From contig NZ_CP092520.1 of the NCBI RefSeq assembly GCF_022430525.1, forward strand, positions 124,001 to 188,000: a stretch of DNA of 64,000 bases. The letters run 5' to 3'. The DNA is from Cetobacterium somerae. GTDB lineage: Bacteria; Fusobacteriota; Fusobacteriia; Fusobacteriales; Fusobacteriaceae. The notes under the pieces were generated by a model. That model saw only the letters and a list, made by a program, of their open reading frames with translations. It was not told where the DNA came from and searched no databases. Position 1 is the first letter of the stretch. Every line of letters starts with the position of its first letter. The position numbers and the translations under genes are program-made. Shown here one piece after another: positions 1 to 8,262 of the stretch.

Positions 1-1743
1 ATTTTAAGATATATTTGGAAAGAGGAAGATATAGAAGAGTTAAAAACAAATGAAGAAAATATTTTTTTAATGAAGTGTTTAAACTATTTAGATTTAGGTG
101 AAAATAAAGATAAAATATTTTTAGAATGTTTCTTTGATTATTTAAAAGTAAAAAATGTTTATTTTAAAATTATGGTTCAAGGAAATAAAGTTAAAGGTTT
201 AGATATTTTTACTAATTATTTTAAAAGGTCAACAAAAATAGGTGCTGATGAAGATGAATATTGGTGGGAGCATAGAATTAGAACTCAATTTAAAGATTCT
301 AATTTAAAAAAAGTTGAATTTAGAATTTCACCAAGTACATCATTTGACATTATGAAAAAAGAGTTATTAGCTATTTTTCAGAGTTATAAAAAAGTTTTAG
401 AAAGTGAGTTTTTTGACGGAGATATAGATTTTCCAAAAATAGGTATAATATACCATTTTATTAAAAGTAGAGATCAATCAAAACTTCAAAAATGTTGGTA
501 TAAAAAGTGTAAAAATAAGTCAGAGCACGGATTATTAAATTTTAATAAAAATATAATTCAATATGAAAAAGAAAAAAAGAATATTTTAGAATTAAGAAAA
601 ATTAGAAATCTATCAAAATATATTGTAGGAGTAGATGGTGCAAGCATTGAGAACAATACAGAGCCTTGGGTATTTACATCTATTTATGATGGGATAAGAG
701 ATAGTGATAATGGTTATAGATGTGATAGTGGACGAGGAATAAAAAGTTTAGGTTTTTCTTTTCATGCAGGAGAGGATTTTAGACATATTATAACAGGCAT
801 AAGAAGAATAGATGAAACTATGAAATATTTTAAATATCATTCAGGTGATAGAATAGGTCATGGGATAGCCTTAGGTGTAGATATGAAAAGATGGTGTGAA
901 CATCATCCAGTAATAATACTTCCTAGAGTAGAATATTTTGAAAATTTAATTTGGATGTGGGGAAAAAGTCGAGAACGTATCTTAGAAATGAATCTTACTT
1001 ATTTGGAGAAATTAATTTTTGACACAGGAAAAGATATATATGGGAAAATGGATGGGATAACAATATTTAATTTATGGGAGATGTATTGTAAGAAGTTTGA
1101 AAAATTTCATGTAGAAGATATTAGCACAAAAGGTTATAGTCCATGTTTAATATCAGTAGATTCAAATATTGAAGAGTTAGGAAGAGAGAGGTTTGAAAGA
1201 GTTTTGTGCTTTAAAGATAAAAATCAAATATGGACACTAGAAAGTCTATTAAAAGCATATCACTGTGAAAAATATTTGTGTAGAATGAATGAACCTATTC
1301 AAATAAGAATAAAAAAAGAGGAGATAGAGATATTTGAAAAGCTTCAAAAATTAGTTTTGAAAAAAATATCTGAAGATGGGATAATAATAGAAACTAATCC
1401 AACGTCAAATATGGCAATAGGGGAGTTAAAAAGTATTTTTGAACACTATATAACTAATTTAAATAGATTAGAGTATGAAAAAGATGATGAAAATTATAAA
1501 TATTTAATGGTTAGTATAAATAGTGATGATCCATCTGTTTTTAATTCTATATTAAGTAATGAGTTTGCTTATATATATTATTCTTTGATAAATGAGGGGT
1601 ATCCAAAAGAGGTAGTTTTGAGATGGATAGATAAGGTAAGAGAGTATGGTATGAATAGTAGTTTTATAGATGATAAAAAGCAAAATTTAGATAAAACTAT
1701 AATTGAGTTATGCGAAATAATAGAGACTTTAAATAAATATTAA
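1..1743 (+). CDS. Divergent adenosine deaminase, RdrB-like (5' end outside window)
   Basis: The frame is open from base 1. The first ATG (70) has no ribosome site, so the gene starts upstream of the window and about 580 residues are visible. Counting from base 70, it has metal/catalytic motifs of the adenosine deaminase fold: HAGED at 232-236, RIGHG at 261-265, ETNPTSN at 441-447 and SDDPS with D486-D487. The N-terminal HxH pair must lie upstream. Ordinary adenosine deaminases have only about 20 residues between RIGHG and the PTSN motif; here there are about 175, a large inserted domain. Size and insertion resemble RdrB, the deaminase of the RADAR phage-defence system, which acts with the ATPase RdrA. 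The deaminase fold is secure; the RdrB assignment is inference, because rdrA would lie left of the window. A hairpin terminator follows. Confidence 0.72.
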   Translation: MLRYIWKEEDIEELKTNEENIFLMKCLNYLDLGENKDKIFLECFFDYLKVKNVYFKIMVQGNKVKGLDIFTNYFKRSTKIGADEDEYWWEHRIRTQFKDSNLKKVEFRISPSTSFDIMKKELLAIFQSYKKVLESEFFDGDIDFPKIGIIYHFIKSRDQSKLQKCWYKKCKNKSEHGLLNFNKNIIQYEKEKKNILELRKIRNLSKYIVGVDGASIENNTEPWVFTSIYDGIRDSDNGYRCDSGRGIKSLGFSFHAGEDFRHIITGIRRIDETMKYFKYHSGDRIGHGIALGVDMKRWCEHHPVIILPRVEYFENLIWMWGKSRERILEMNLTYLEKLIFDTGKDIYGKMDGITIFNLWEMYCKKFEKFHVEDISTKGYSPCLISVDSNIEELGRERFERVLCFKDKNQIWTLESLLKAYHCEKYLCRMNEPIQIRIKKEEIEIFEKLQKLVLKKISEDGIIIETNPTSNMAIGELKSIFEHYITNLNRLEYEKDDENYKYLMVSINSDDPSVFNSILSNEFAYIYYSLINEGYPKEVVLRWIDKVREYGMNSSFIDDKKQNLDKTIIELCEIIETLNKY

Positions 1744-1765
1744 TAAATTATAAAATTATAGTTAG

Positions 1766-1791
1766 AGGTAGAGTTTGATGCTCTGCCTTTT
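1766..1791 (+). terminator. Hairpin terminator after the deaminase gene
   Basis: An 8-bp stem (1766-1773 with 1781-1788, one G-T pair), 7-nt loop and a short T run lie between the deaminase stop and the vanZ-like start. Confidence 0.55.
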
Positions 1792-1815
1792 GACATAAAT
1801 AAAGGAGATGAGTAA

Positions 1816-2247
1816 ATGAAAAAAGAGAAAGTTTTTAAATTTTTATCTATAGCTGTAATGCTTTCTATATTTTGGTTTTCTCATCAAGATGCCAAAGAGT
1901 CAGCTAGACAATCAACATATGTAAAAAAACAAGTAAATAAAGTTATAGGTAAAGGAATAAAATATAATATTAGAAAAAATGCTCACTTTTTTATATATAT
2001 GGTTTTAGGAATGAGTTTACTACTAAGTAGAGAAAAAGCAGGAAAAAGAGAGATTTTAGAAATAGTGGGATTTGTAATACTATATGCTATTAGTGACGAG
2101 TTTCATCAAAGTTTTATACCTGGAAGAGGGACTTCTTTTAAAGATGTATGTATAGATACTTTAGGTGGAACAAGTGGAATTTTAGTAGTAAAAACGACCG
2201 CTTATACTAGAAATATATACTTTTATAATGAAAGTATTGTAAAATAA
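1816..2247 (+). CDS. VanZ-like membrane protein
   Basis: This 143-aa protein has the VanZ pattern: an N-terminal hydrophobic segment, FSHQ, then RKNAHFFIYMVLG, SDEFHQSFIPGR and DVCIDTLGG, a conserved polar framework in a small multi-helix membrane protein. VanZ homologues are linked to teicoplanin resistance in enterococci and are otherwise uncharacterised. The ATG at 1816 follows a good AAGGAGATGA site. The last 20 residues (after GILVVK) are polar and look unlike the usual final membrane helix, so the C-terminus may be altered. It is separated from the deaminase by a terminator and is probably not functionally linked to it. Confidence 0.8.
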   Translation: MKKEKVFKFLSIAVMLSIFWFSHQDAKESARQSTYVKKQVNKVIGKGIKYNIRKNAHFFIYMVLGMSLLLSREKAGKREILEIVGFVILYAISDEFHQSFIPGRGTSFKDVCIDTLGGTSGILVVKTTAYTRNIYFYNESIVK

Positions 2248-2440
2248 GGCTGAAAAGTTGATGGTACTATTTTATACACAAAAGTCCATAAAAATGACTC
2301 TTTAATTTGAGATTTAAGGCGTTCGTTTGAAATTGGCCTAATTAGTAGTCATAGAGTTAAAAAATAGTATACAAGAGTATAAAAAGCCGAATAAGGACAT
2401 GTTCTAAAAATGTATTACAAATATAGAATATTTTGTTAAA

Positions 2441-2470
2441 AAAATTGCAGAATAATAATTCTGCAATTTT
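2441..2470. terminator. Bidirectional terminator
   Basis: A perfect 13-bp stem (2441-2453 with 2458-2470) has core TTGCAGAAT and loop AATA, with T runs on both strands. It ends the vanZ-like gene on + and the GntR gene on -. The 2248-2440 stretch before it shows no gene. Confidence 0.85.
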
Positions 2471-2473
2471 TTT

Positions 2474-3157
2474 TTATTCAAAATAATTAGGAAATTTCTC
2501 TTTAAATAACTCTAGTTGAGGGCAGATATTTCTAAGATGTTCAGAAATTATCTGATTAAACAACTCTTCATTTTTTGTTTCGAGAGCTTCTATAATCTGA
2601 CTGTGTTGCTCAATTACTTTAGTAGCGTTTATTTTAGAGATTGTGTCTAAAAAACGAAATCTATTATAATCTTGGCTAATATTTTCAATAGAGTTCCAGA
2701 TACTTGAAAATCCACATTTATTAAAAATAGTAGCATGAAATTGATTATCTAAATAAAAAAATTCTTTAATATCACTTCCAAACTCTAAAATTCCATCTTG
2801 AAATTTAACTAATTTTTTTAACTCAATTATATCTTCTGGTGTTAATTTTTCTTGTGCAACTTTAAATACAGATTTCTCAAGAGATTCTCTCATAAACATA
2901 GCCTCATCTAATCGAGAGGTACTAATTTTAGATATAAAAGTTCCTTTTTGAGGATAGATATTTACCAAGTTATCTTCAGATAACTTAATAAAAGCTTCTC
3001 TAATAGGAGTTCTACTCATATTAAAAAGTGAACAAATCTCAGGCTCACTAATCATATCTCCTGGAACATAAGAAAAATTTATAATATTTTCTTTTAAAGT
3101 TCTATAAACATATTCACGGTTACTTTCTTTTAAATTTTTTAAAGCGAATTTCATCAT
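2474..3157 (-). CDS. GntR-family (FCD subfamily) regulator of the uxu/TRAP operon
   Basis: A winged-helix GntR domain comes first, with recognition segment MSRTPIREAF near residues 47-56, followed by an all-helical FCD ligand domain to the C-terminus. FCD regulators usually bind organic acids or sugar acids. A longer frame starts at 3205, but GGGAGGA at 3165-3171 lies 7 nt before the ATG at 3157 (a second ATG follows at 3154), so 3157 is chosen, giving 227 aa. It is divergent from the TRAP/uxuAB operon. Two 14-nt inverted operator copies lie in the shared intergenic region, one at each promoter, which suggests it represses both itself and the operon. The role fits UxuR-like control, but the ligand is inferred. 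Confidence 0.88.
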   Translation of the reverse strand: MMKFALKNLKESNREYVYRTLKENIINFSYVPGDMISEPEICSLFNMSRTPIREAFIKLSEDNLVNIYPQKGTFISKISTSRLDEAMFMRESLEKSVFKVAQEKLTPEDIIELKKLVKFQDGILEFGSDIKEFFYLDNQFHATIFNKCGFSSIWNSIENISQDYNRFRFLDTISKINATKVIEQHSQIIEALETKNEELFNQIISEHLRNICPQLELFKEKFPNYFE

Positions 3158-3187
3158 AAAAAAATCCTCCCAAAATTTCGTATTTCT

Positions 3188-3224
3188 CAACTTGTATATT
3201 AGCATTTTTGTAAAAAATAAGCAA
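3188..3224 (-). promoter_or_regulatory. Promoter and operator of the GntR gene
   Basis: On the minus strand TTGCTT (3219-3224) and TAATAT (3196-3201) are spaced 17 bp. The -10 overlaps CAACTTGTATATTA (3188-3201, plus-strand reading), which is the exact reverse complement of 3326-3339 in front of dctP. The placement fits autorepression. Confidence 0.6.
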
Positions 3225-3293
3225 TGTTAGAACTATATTTATATTTTAAATGGGTTAATTTCAAAATATAAATATAAAAAACGAACAAAAAAT

Positions 3294-3339
3294 TTGACAA
3301 AAAAACAAATAAGAAGTATATATATTAATATACAAGTTG
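3294..3339 (+). promoter_or_regulatory. Promoter and operator of the dctPQM-uxuAB operon
   Basis: TTGACA (3294-3299) and TATATA (3317-3322) are spaced 17 bp. TAATATACAAGTTG (3326-3339) sits over the expected transcription start, an ideal repressor position. It matches the site at the GntR promoter exactly in inverted orientation. Confidence 0.68.
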
Positions 3340-3370
3340 AAAGTAAAGTAAAAATGGAGGTTATAAAGTT

Positions 3371-4348
3371 ATGAGAAAATTTTTTAATTTAGTTTTATTT
3401 TTATTTATAGCAACAGTTAGTTTTTCTTTTTTTGGTAGTAAAGAGAAAACAGTGGAGTGGAAGTTAGGGCACAATGCAAATACAGATCATATTTGGCATG
3501 AAACAGCAGTTAAATTTTCTGAAGCTGTAGAAACTAAAACAAATGGAAAGGTAAAAGTTAAAATTTTTCCAAATGGTCAATTAGGATCAGAAACAGATAT
3601 GATTAATAGCGTAAGATTAGGAACTTTAGATATGGTTTTAACTGGAGAAACATTACAAAACTGGGCACCAAAAGCAGCACTAATGGCTGTTCCATATGCT
3701 TTTAGAGATTTAAATCATATGAATACAGTACTAAATGGTGAGATAGGGCAGGAGATAAAAGAAAATATTCAAACAAATGCAGGATTAATTCCACTTTATT
3801 ATCATGAGAGAGCGCCAAGAAACCTTACAACGAATAGAGAGATAAAATCTGTTGGAGATTTAAAAGGAATGATTATTAGAGTTCCAGATGTTCCAATCTT
3901 TGTAAAAACTTGGGAAAAGTTAGAAGCTAAACCAACTCCAATGTCATTACAAGAGGTATTTACATCTCTTCAACAAAATACAATACATGCACAAGAAAAT
4001 CCATATGATTTAATATATAGTTTAGGATTTTATGAAGTTCAAAAGTATGCTTATGAAACAGAACATGTAATCCAATGGATATATGCAACAGTTGGTGAAA
4101 AGCAGTTTAATAAACTAACACCAGAGCAACAAACTGCAGTTTTAGAAGCAGCGGAAGAAGCTCAACTGTTTGCACAAGGTAAGTTCCAAGAGTTTGTAAC
4201 TACATCTAGACAGAACTTATTAGATAAAGGAATGAAAATTGTATCAGTAAACAAAGAGGAGTATCAGAATAAAATAATGCCAGAGATGCAAAATATTTTA
4301 ACACCAGAGCAGTATGAGCTATATTTAAAAATAGTTAATACAAAATAA
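3371..4348 (+). CDS. dctP: TRAP transporter substrate-binding protein (DctP family)
   Basis: A signal peptide (about residues 1-20) precedes a DctP-type binding protein of normal length (325 aa). Family hallmarks include LGHNANTDHIWH near the mature N-terminus, FPNGQLGSETD, the ligand-pocket region with RNLTTNR and IRVPDVP, and EVFTSLQQN. It captures an organic or sugar acid in the periplasm and passes it to DctQM. Being the first gene of an operon with uxuA and uxuB, its ligand is probably a hexuronate or aldonate. A ribosome site (TGGAGG) precedes the ATG. The dctQ start follows 14 nt after its stop. Confidence 0.92.
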   Translation: MRKFFNLVLFLFIATVSFSFFGSKEKTVEWKLGHNANTDHIWHETAVKFSEAVETKTNGKVKVKIFPNGQLGSETDMINSVRLGTLDMVLTGETLQNWAPKAALMAVPYAFRDLNHMNTVLNGEIGQEIKENIQTNAGLIPLYYHERAPRNLTTNREIKSVGDLKGMIIRVPDVPIFVKTWEKLEAKPTPMSLQEVFTSLQQNTIHAQENPYDLIYSLGFYEVQKYAYETEHVIQWIYATVGEKQFNKLTPEQQTAVLEAAEEAQLFAQGKFQEFVTTSRQNLLDKGMKIVSVNKEEYQNKIMPEMQNILTPEQYELYLKIVNTK

Positions 4349-4362
4349 GAAAGGATGGGATT

Positions 4363-4875
4363 ATGAAAAAAGGATATATAGAAAAAACATTGGAATGTAT
4401 GGTTATTATTAGTTTTTTAATGCTGATATTAGTTGTGTTTTTACAAGTATTTGCTAGATTTTTTTTACCAAAAGCACCCTCTTGGACAGAGGAGCTTTCT
4501 AGATTTTTATTTATATATTCGATTATGACAGCAGCACCCTTAGCTTTAAAAAGAAATGAATTTGTTAGAGTAGATATTTTATTAGTTAAACTAAATAAAA
4601 AACTACAACATGTATTAGAAATAATAACATATGTTTTATTAAATATTTTTTTCCTAATAATAGCTTATGAAGGATTTACATTTGGTGAGTTAGGATTAAA
4701 ACAAACATCACCAGCTATGGGAATTCCAATGTATCTATCTTATGGAACAATCTGTTATTCAGGAGTATTCTTATTAATATATGGATTACAGATTCTTAAA
4801 GATAAAATTACTAAAAAGTCAGATATAAAAATAAGTGCAATTAATTTAGAAGAAGGGAGAGTAGAATGGAATTAA
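4363..4875 (+). CDS. dctQ: TRAP transporter small membrane subunit (DctQ family)
   Basis: This 170-aa protein has four predicted membrane helices and the DctQ signature region around FARFFLPKAPSWTEELSRFLF in the first third. It pairs with the large subunit DctM to form the sodium-driven permease. It ends inside dctM (10-nt overlap), which points to coupled translation. The position between dctP and dctM is the standard order. The assignment is secure at family level; the substrate is inferred from uxuAB downstream. Confidence 0.9.
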   Translation: MKKGYIEKTLECMVIISFLMLILVVFLQVFARFFLPKAPSWTEELSRFLFIYSIMTAAPLALKRNEFVRVDILLVKLNKKLQHVLEIITYVLLNIFFLIIAYEGFTFGELGLKQTSPAMGIPMYLSYGTICYSGVFLLIYGLQILKDKITKKSDIKISAINLEEGRVEWN

Positions 4876-6140
4876 TGTTATTTGGAGTATTTTTTATACT
4901 TTTATTCATAGGAGTTCCAGTAGCTTTTTGCTTAGGATTATCATCTTTTGTTTATCTTTTGCTGAGCGATATACCTTTAGTTGTAATACCTCAAAAGATG
5001 TATGCTGGAATAGATTCATTCACTCTACTTTGTATTCCAGGGTTTGTATTGGCTGGAAATCTTATGAATGGTGGAGGAATAACTGAAAGAATTATAAAAT
5101 TTTGTAACGCCTTTGTCGGACATATTAGAGGAGGATTAGGATTAGCAAATATTGGATCATCGATGGTTTTTGCAGGAATATCAGGAACAGCTTTAGCTGA
5201 TACAGCTAGTATTGGTGGAATAATGATTCCAGCTATGAAAAAAGAAGGATATAATCCTGACTATGCAGTAGCAGTAACAGCAGCATCCTCAACAATTGGA
5301 CCAATAATCCCGCCAAGCTTACCAATGATTATAGTTGGAACTCTAACAGGGATATCAGTATCAAAAATGTTTTTAGCAGGAGCTATTCCAGGATTACTTT
5401 TAGGTCTAGGGATGATGGCAGTTTCTTATAGAATATCTATAAAGAAAAATCATCCTCAAGGAGTTAAAGTAACCTTAAAAGAAAAAATTAACTGTTTTAA
5501 AGATGCTTTTTGGGCAATTATGCTTACAGTTTTAATTCTATTTGGAATTTTAGGAGGAGTCTTTACTCCAACAGAAGCATCGATAGCAGCTGTGTTATAT
5601 GCTGTTATAGTTGGAAAGTTTATATATAAGGAGTTGAAATTTAAAGATTTACCAAAAATACTTTTAGATTCAATGGTTGGAACATCAGCTATTATGTTAT
5701 TAGTGGGATTTGCAAATATATTTGCATGGATTTTAACAAGCCAACAAGTTCCTCAAGCCATAGCAGAAGGGGTTTTAGGAATATCTCAAAATAAATATAT
5801 TGTTTTAATACTTATAAATCTACTTCTTTTATTTGTGGGAACATTTATGGAAACAATAGCTGCATTAGTTATACTATTTCCAGTTTTACTTGGAATAGTT
5901 ATACCTTTAGGAGTGAATCCAATTCAGTTTGGAGTTATGGTTGTTTTAAATTTAATAATAGGACTTACAACACCACCAGTAGGGGTATGTTTATTTGTAG
6001 CTTCTAGTATTGGAAAAATATCTATGGGCGAAGCAATAAAAGCGATAGTTCCATTTTTATTAATTAGTTTAGTGGTATTAGGAATGGTAACATTTATTCC
6101 TGCAATAAGTTTATATTTACCAAATTTAATATTAGGATAA
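4866..6140 (+). CDS. dctM: TRAP transporter large permease subunit (DctM family)
   Basis: This 424-aa protein has about 12 hydrophobic segments and typical DctM motifs: SGTALADTASIGGIMIPAM, SSTIGPIIPPSLPMI and the C-terminal LTTPPVGVCLFVASSIGK. It is the transporting subunit that uses the sodium gradient to import the acid delivered by DctP. The start overlaps the dctQ end by 10 nt, and the dehydrogenase gene follows after 12 nt, so the operon continues. Length and topology are normal for the family. Confidence 0.93.
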   Translation: MELMLFGVFFILLFIGVPVAFCLGLSSFVYLLLSDIPLVVIPQKMYAGIDSFTLLCIPGFVLAGNLMNGGGITERIIKFCNAFVGHIRGGLGLANIGSSMVFAGISGTALADTASIGGIMIPAMKKEGYNPDYAVAVTAASSTIGPIIPPSLPMIIVGTLTGISVSKMFLAGAIPGLLLGLGMMAVSYRISIKKNHPQGVKVTLKEKINCFKDAFWAIMLTVLILFGILGGVFTPTEASIAAVLYAVIVGKFIYKELKFKDLPKILLDSMVGTSAIMLLVGFANIFAWILTSQQVPQAIAEGVLGISQNKYIVLILINLLLLFVGTFMETIAALVILFPVLLGIVIPLGVNPIQFGVMVVLNLIIGLTTPPVGVCLFVASSIGKISMGEAIKAIVPFLLISLVVLGMVTFIPAISLYLPNLILG

Positions 6141-6152
6141 AAAGGAGTTCAA

Positions 6153-7169
6153 ATGAAAGCGATAATAGTATCTAAACCAAAAGAATTACAGATTGTAGAA
6201 AGAGAAATACCTAAAATATCTGAGGCAACAGACGTACTAGTAAAAATAAAGGCAGCAGGAATATGTGGTTCTGATGTTCATATTTATCATGGAACTTCTC
6301 CAGTGGCAACTTATCCAAGAGTAATAGGACATGAAATGGTTGGAGAGGTTATAGGTGTTGGAGAGGGTGTAAAAGATTTAGAGATTGGAGATAAAGTCGT
6401 TGTTGAACCGATGATTGCATGTGGTGAATGTTATGCATGTAAGTCAGGAAGACCAAATGCATGTTCATCTCTTAAAGTTAGAGGATGTCATGTAGATGGA
6501 GGATTTCAAGAATATTACGTAGCTCCTAGAAAAAATATATTTAAATTTGACAGTTCAATCTCTTGGGAAGAAGCAGCTATGATAGAACCATACACAATAG
6601 CTGATCAAATAACTTGGAGAGCAGATATAAGAAAAGGAGATTATGTTTTTATAATTGGTGCAGGACCAATAGGACTATGTGTTTTAGAGATGGCTAAATT
6701 AAAAGGTGGAATTTGTATAATTTCAGACTTTAATGAAAAAAGATTAAAAGTAGCTAAAGAGTTAGGTGCTGATTATGTAATTAATCCAAATTTAGAAGAC
6801 CCTTTAACTAAAGTTAGAGAGATAACTAATGGAATGGGGTCAAATGTAACAATAGATGCAGTTTGTTTACCAAAAACATTTGAGCAGGCTATTGAAATAA
6901 CATCTGTAGCTGGAAGAGTTATGTGTTTAGGATTTTCTAAAGACACTTCAGAAATTGCTCAGTTAGGTATAACTATAAAAGAGTTAGATGTTAGAGGTTC
7001 AAGACATCAGACATATAAATTTGCAAATGTTGTAGAGCTATTTAATGATAGGAAATTACAAGCTAAAAAATTAGTATCAAATGTTATCCCTTTTAAAGAG
7101 GTAGATAAAGCGATGGATTTAATAGAAAATAAACCAAATGAAATTTGTAAAATAGTACTTACATTTTAA
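6153..7169 (+). CDS. Zinc-dependent sugar-acid/polyol dehydrogenase (MDR family)
   Basis: The protein is a 338-aa medium-chain dehydrogenase. It shows the catalytic-zinc region AGICGSDVH and GHEMVGEV, the structural-zinc four-Cys loop CGECYACKSGRPNAC, and the NAD-binding IGAGPIG motif near residue 170. It sits between the TRAP genes and uxuA. Related enzymes next to mannonate dehydratases (RspB, LgoD types) oxidise L-gulonate or L-galactonate at C5. In this operon an L-gulonate to D-fructuronate step would feed UxuB and UxuA. The enzyme class is secure and the substrate is inference. Confidence 0.85.
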   Translation: MKAIIVSKPKELQIVEREIPKISEATDVLVKIKAAGICGSDVHIYHGTSPVATYPRVIGHEMVGEVIGVGEGVKDLEIGDKVVVEPMIACGECYACKSGRPNACSSLKVRGCHVDGGFQEYYVAPRKNIFKFDSSISWEEAAMIEPYTIADQITWRADIRKGDYVFIIGAGPIGLCVLEMAKLKGGICIISDFNEKRLKVAKELGADYVINPNLEDPLTKVREITNGMGSNVTIDAVCLPKTFEQAIEITSVAGRVMCLGFSKDTSEIAQLGITIKELDVRGSRHQTYKFANVVELFNDRKLQAKKLVSNVIPFKEVDKAMDLIENKPNEICKIVLTF

Positions 7170-7188
7170 ATAAAAGGAGAAAGACAAC

Positions 7189-8262
7189 ATGAAAATGACA
7201 TTTAGATGGTATGGAGAGGGAAATGATAGTGTAGAGTTATCTCAAATTAAACAAATTCCTGGAGTGGAAGGGATAGTTTGGGCACTACATGATGTTCCAG
7301 TTGGGGATGTTTGGCCAATGGATAGAATATTAGAGATAAAAGAACAAGCTGAAAAAGCAGGATTACATATAGATGTAGTTGAAAGTGTAAATGTTCATGA
7401 GGATATAAAATTAGGATTACCAACAAGGGACCAATATATTGAAAATTATAAAAAAACAATTGAAAATTTAGCCAAAGTTGGAGTAAAAGTAATTTGTTAT
7501 AACTTTATGCCAGTATTTGACTGGACAAGAACAGATCTTTTTAAAGAGTTAGAAGATGGATCAACAGCACTGTTTTATGAAAATGCAAAAGTAAAAGATG
7601 TAGATCCTATGGAACTTATAAAAAGTGTAAGTAAAGGAAGTGAAGGATATACAATGCCAGGTTGGGAACCTGAAAAATTTGCAAGATTAGAAAGTCTATT
7701 TGAAGCATACAAGGAAGTTGACGAAGAGAAGTTATGGGAAAATTTAAGATATTTCTTAGAGCAGATAGTACCTGTAGCAGAGATAAATGGTATAAAAATG
7801 GCGATTCATCCAGATGATCCACCTTGGTCAATATTTGGGTTACCAAGACTTATGACGTCAGGGAAGAATTTGAAAAGATTATTAGAGTTAGTTGATAGTC
7901 CATCAAATGGATTAACTCTTTGTTCAGGTTCATTAGGTGCAAGTCCAGAGAATGATATCCCATCTATAGTAAGAGAGTTTTCTGATAGAATACCTTTTAC
8001 TCATATAAGAAATGTAAAGATATATGAAAATGGAGATTTTATAGAAACTTCACATAGAACATGTGATGGATCTATAGATATATATGATGTTGTAAAGGCT
8101 TATCATGAAGCTGGATTTGAGGGGTATGCAAGACCAGACCACGGAAGACATATTTGGGGAGAGAAGTGTAGACCAGGATATGGATTATATGATAGAGCTC
8201 TTGGAATAATGTACATGTGGGGAATATGGGATAGTTTAAATAGACAAGAGAAGAGAGGGTAA
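7189..8262 (+). CDS. uxuA: Mannonate dehydratase
   Basis: UxuA dehydrates D-mannonate to 2-keto-3-deoxygluconate. The 357-aa protein has the expected opening MTFRWYGEGNDSV, the IHPDDPPWSIFGLPR segment with metal ligands, TLCSGSLGAS, FTHIRNVK and the C-terminal RPDHGRHIWGE. It is a xylose-isomerase-like TIM barrel in the cytoplasm. Length matches the shorter non-enterobacterial UxuA proteins (E. coli UxuA is longer). Its stop overlaps the start of uxuB by one base (TAATG). KDG kinase and aldolase are not in this window. Confidence 0.95.
   Translation: MKMTFRWYGEGNDSVELSQIKQIPGVEGIVWALHDVPVGDVWPMDRILEIKEQAEKAGLHIDVVESVNVHEDIKLGLPTRDQYIENYKKTIENLAKVGVKVICYNFMPVFDWTRTDLFKELEDGSTALFYENAKVKDVDPMELIKSVSKGSEGYTMPGWEPEKFARLESLFEAYKEVDEEKLWENLRYFLEQIVPVAEINGIKMAIHPDDPPWSIFGLPRLMTSGKNLKRLLELVDSPSNGLTLCSGSLGASPENDIPSIVREFSDRIPFTHIRNVKIYENGDFIETSHRTCDGSIDIYDVVKAYHEAGFEGYARPDHGRHIWGEKCRPGYGLYDRALGIMYMWGIWDSLNRQEKRG

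Noticed and set aside
1816-2247. VanZ-like gene considered as a RADAR accessory membrane protein
   Set aside because: A terminator separates it from the deaminase gene, and VanZ proteins are common stand-alone genes; no evidence ties it to defence.
2368-2375. GTATACAA near 2368 as another GntR operator
   Set aside because: Only a partial match, not near any promoter or gene start.
2474-3205. Longer start for the GntR gene at 3205
   Set aside because: The 16 extra residues are not GntR-like, would cover the promoter and operator, and the strong ribosome site points to 3157.
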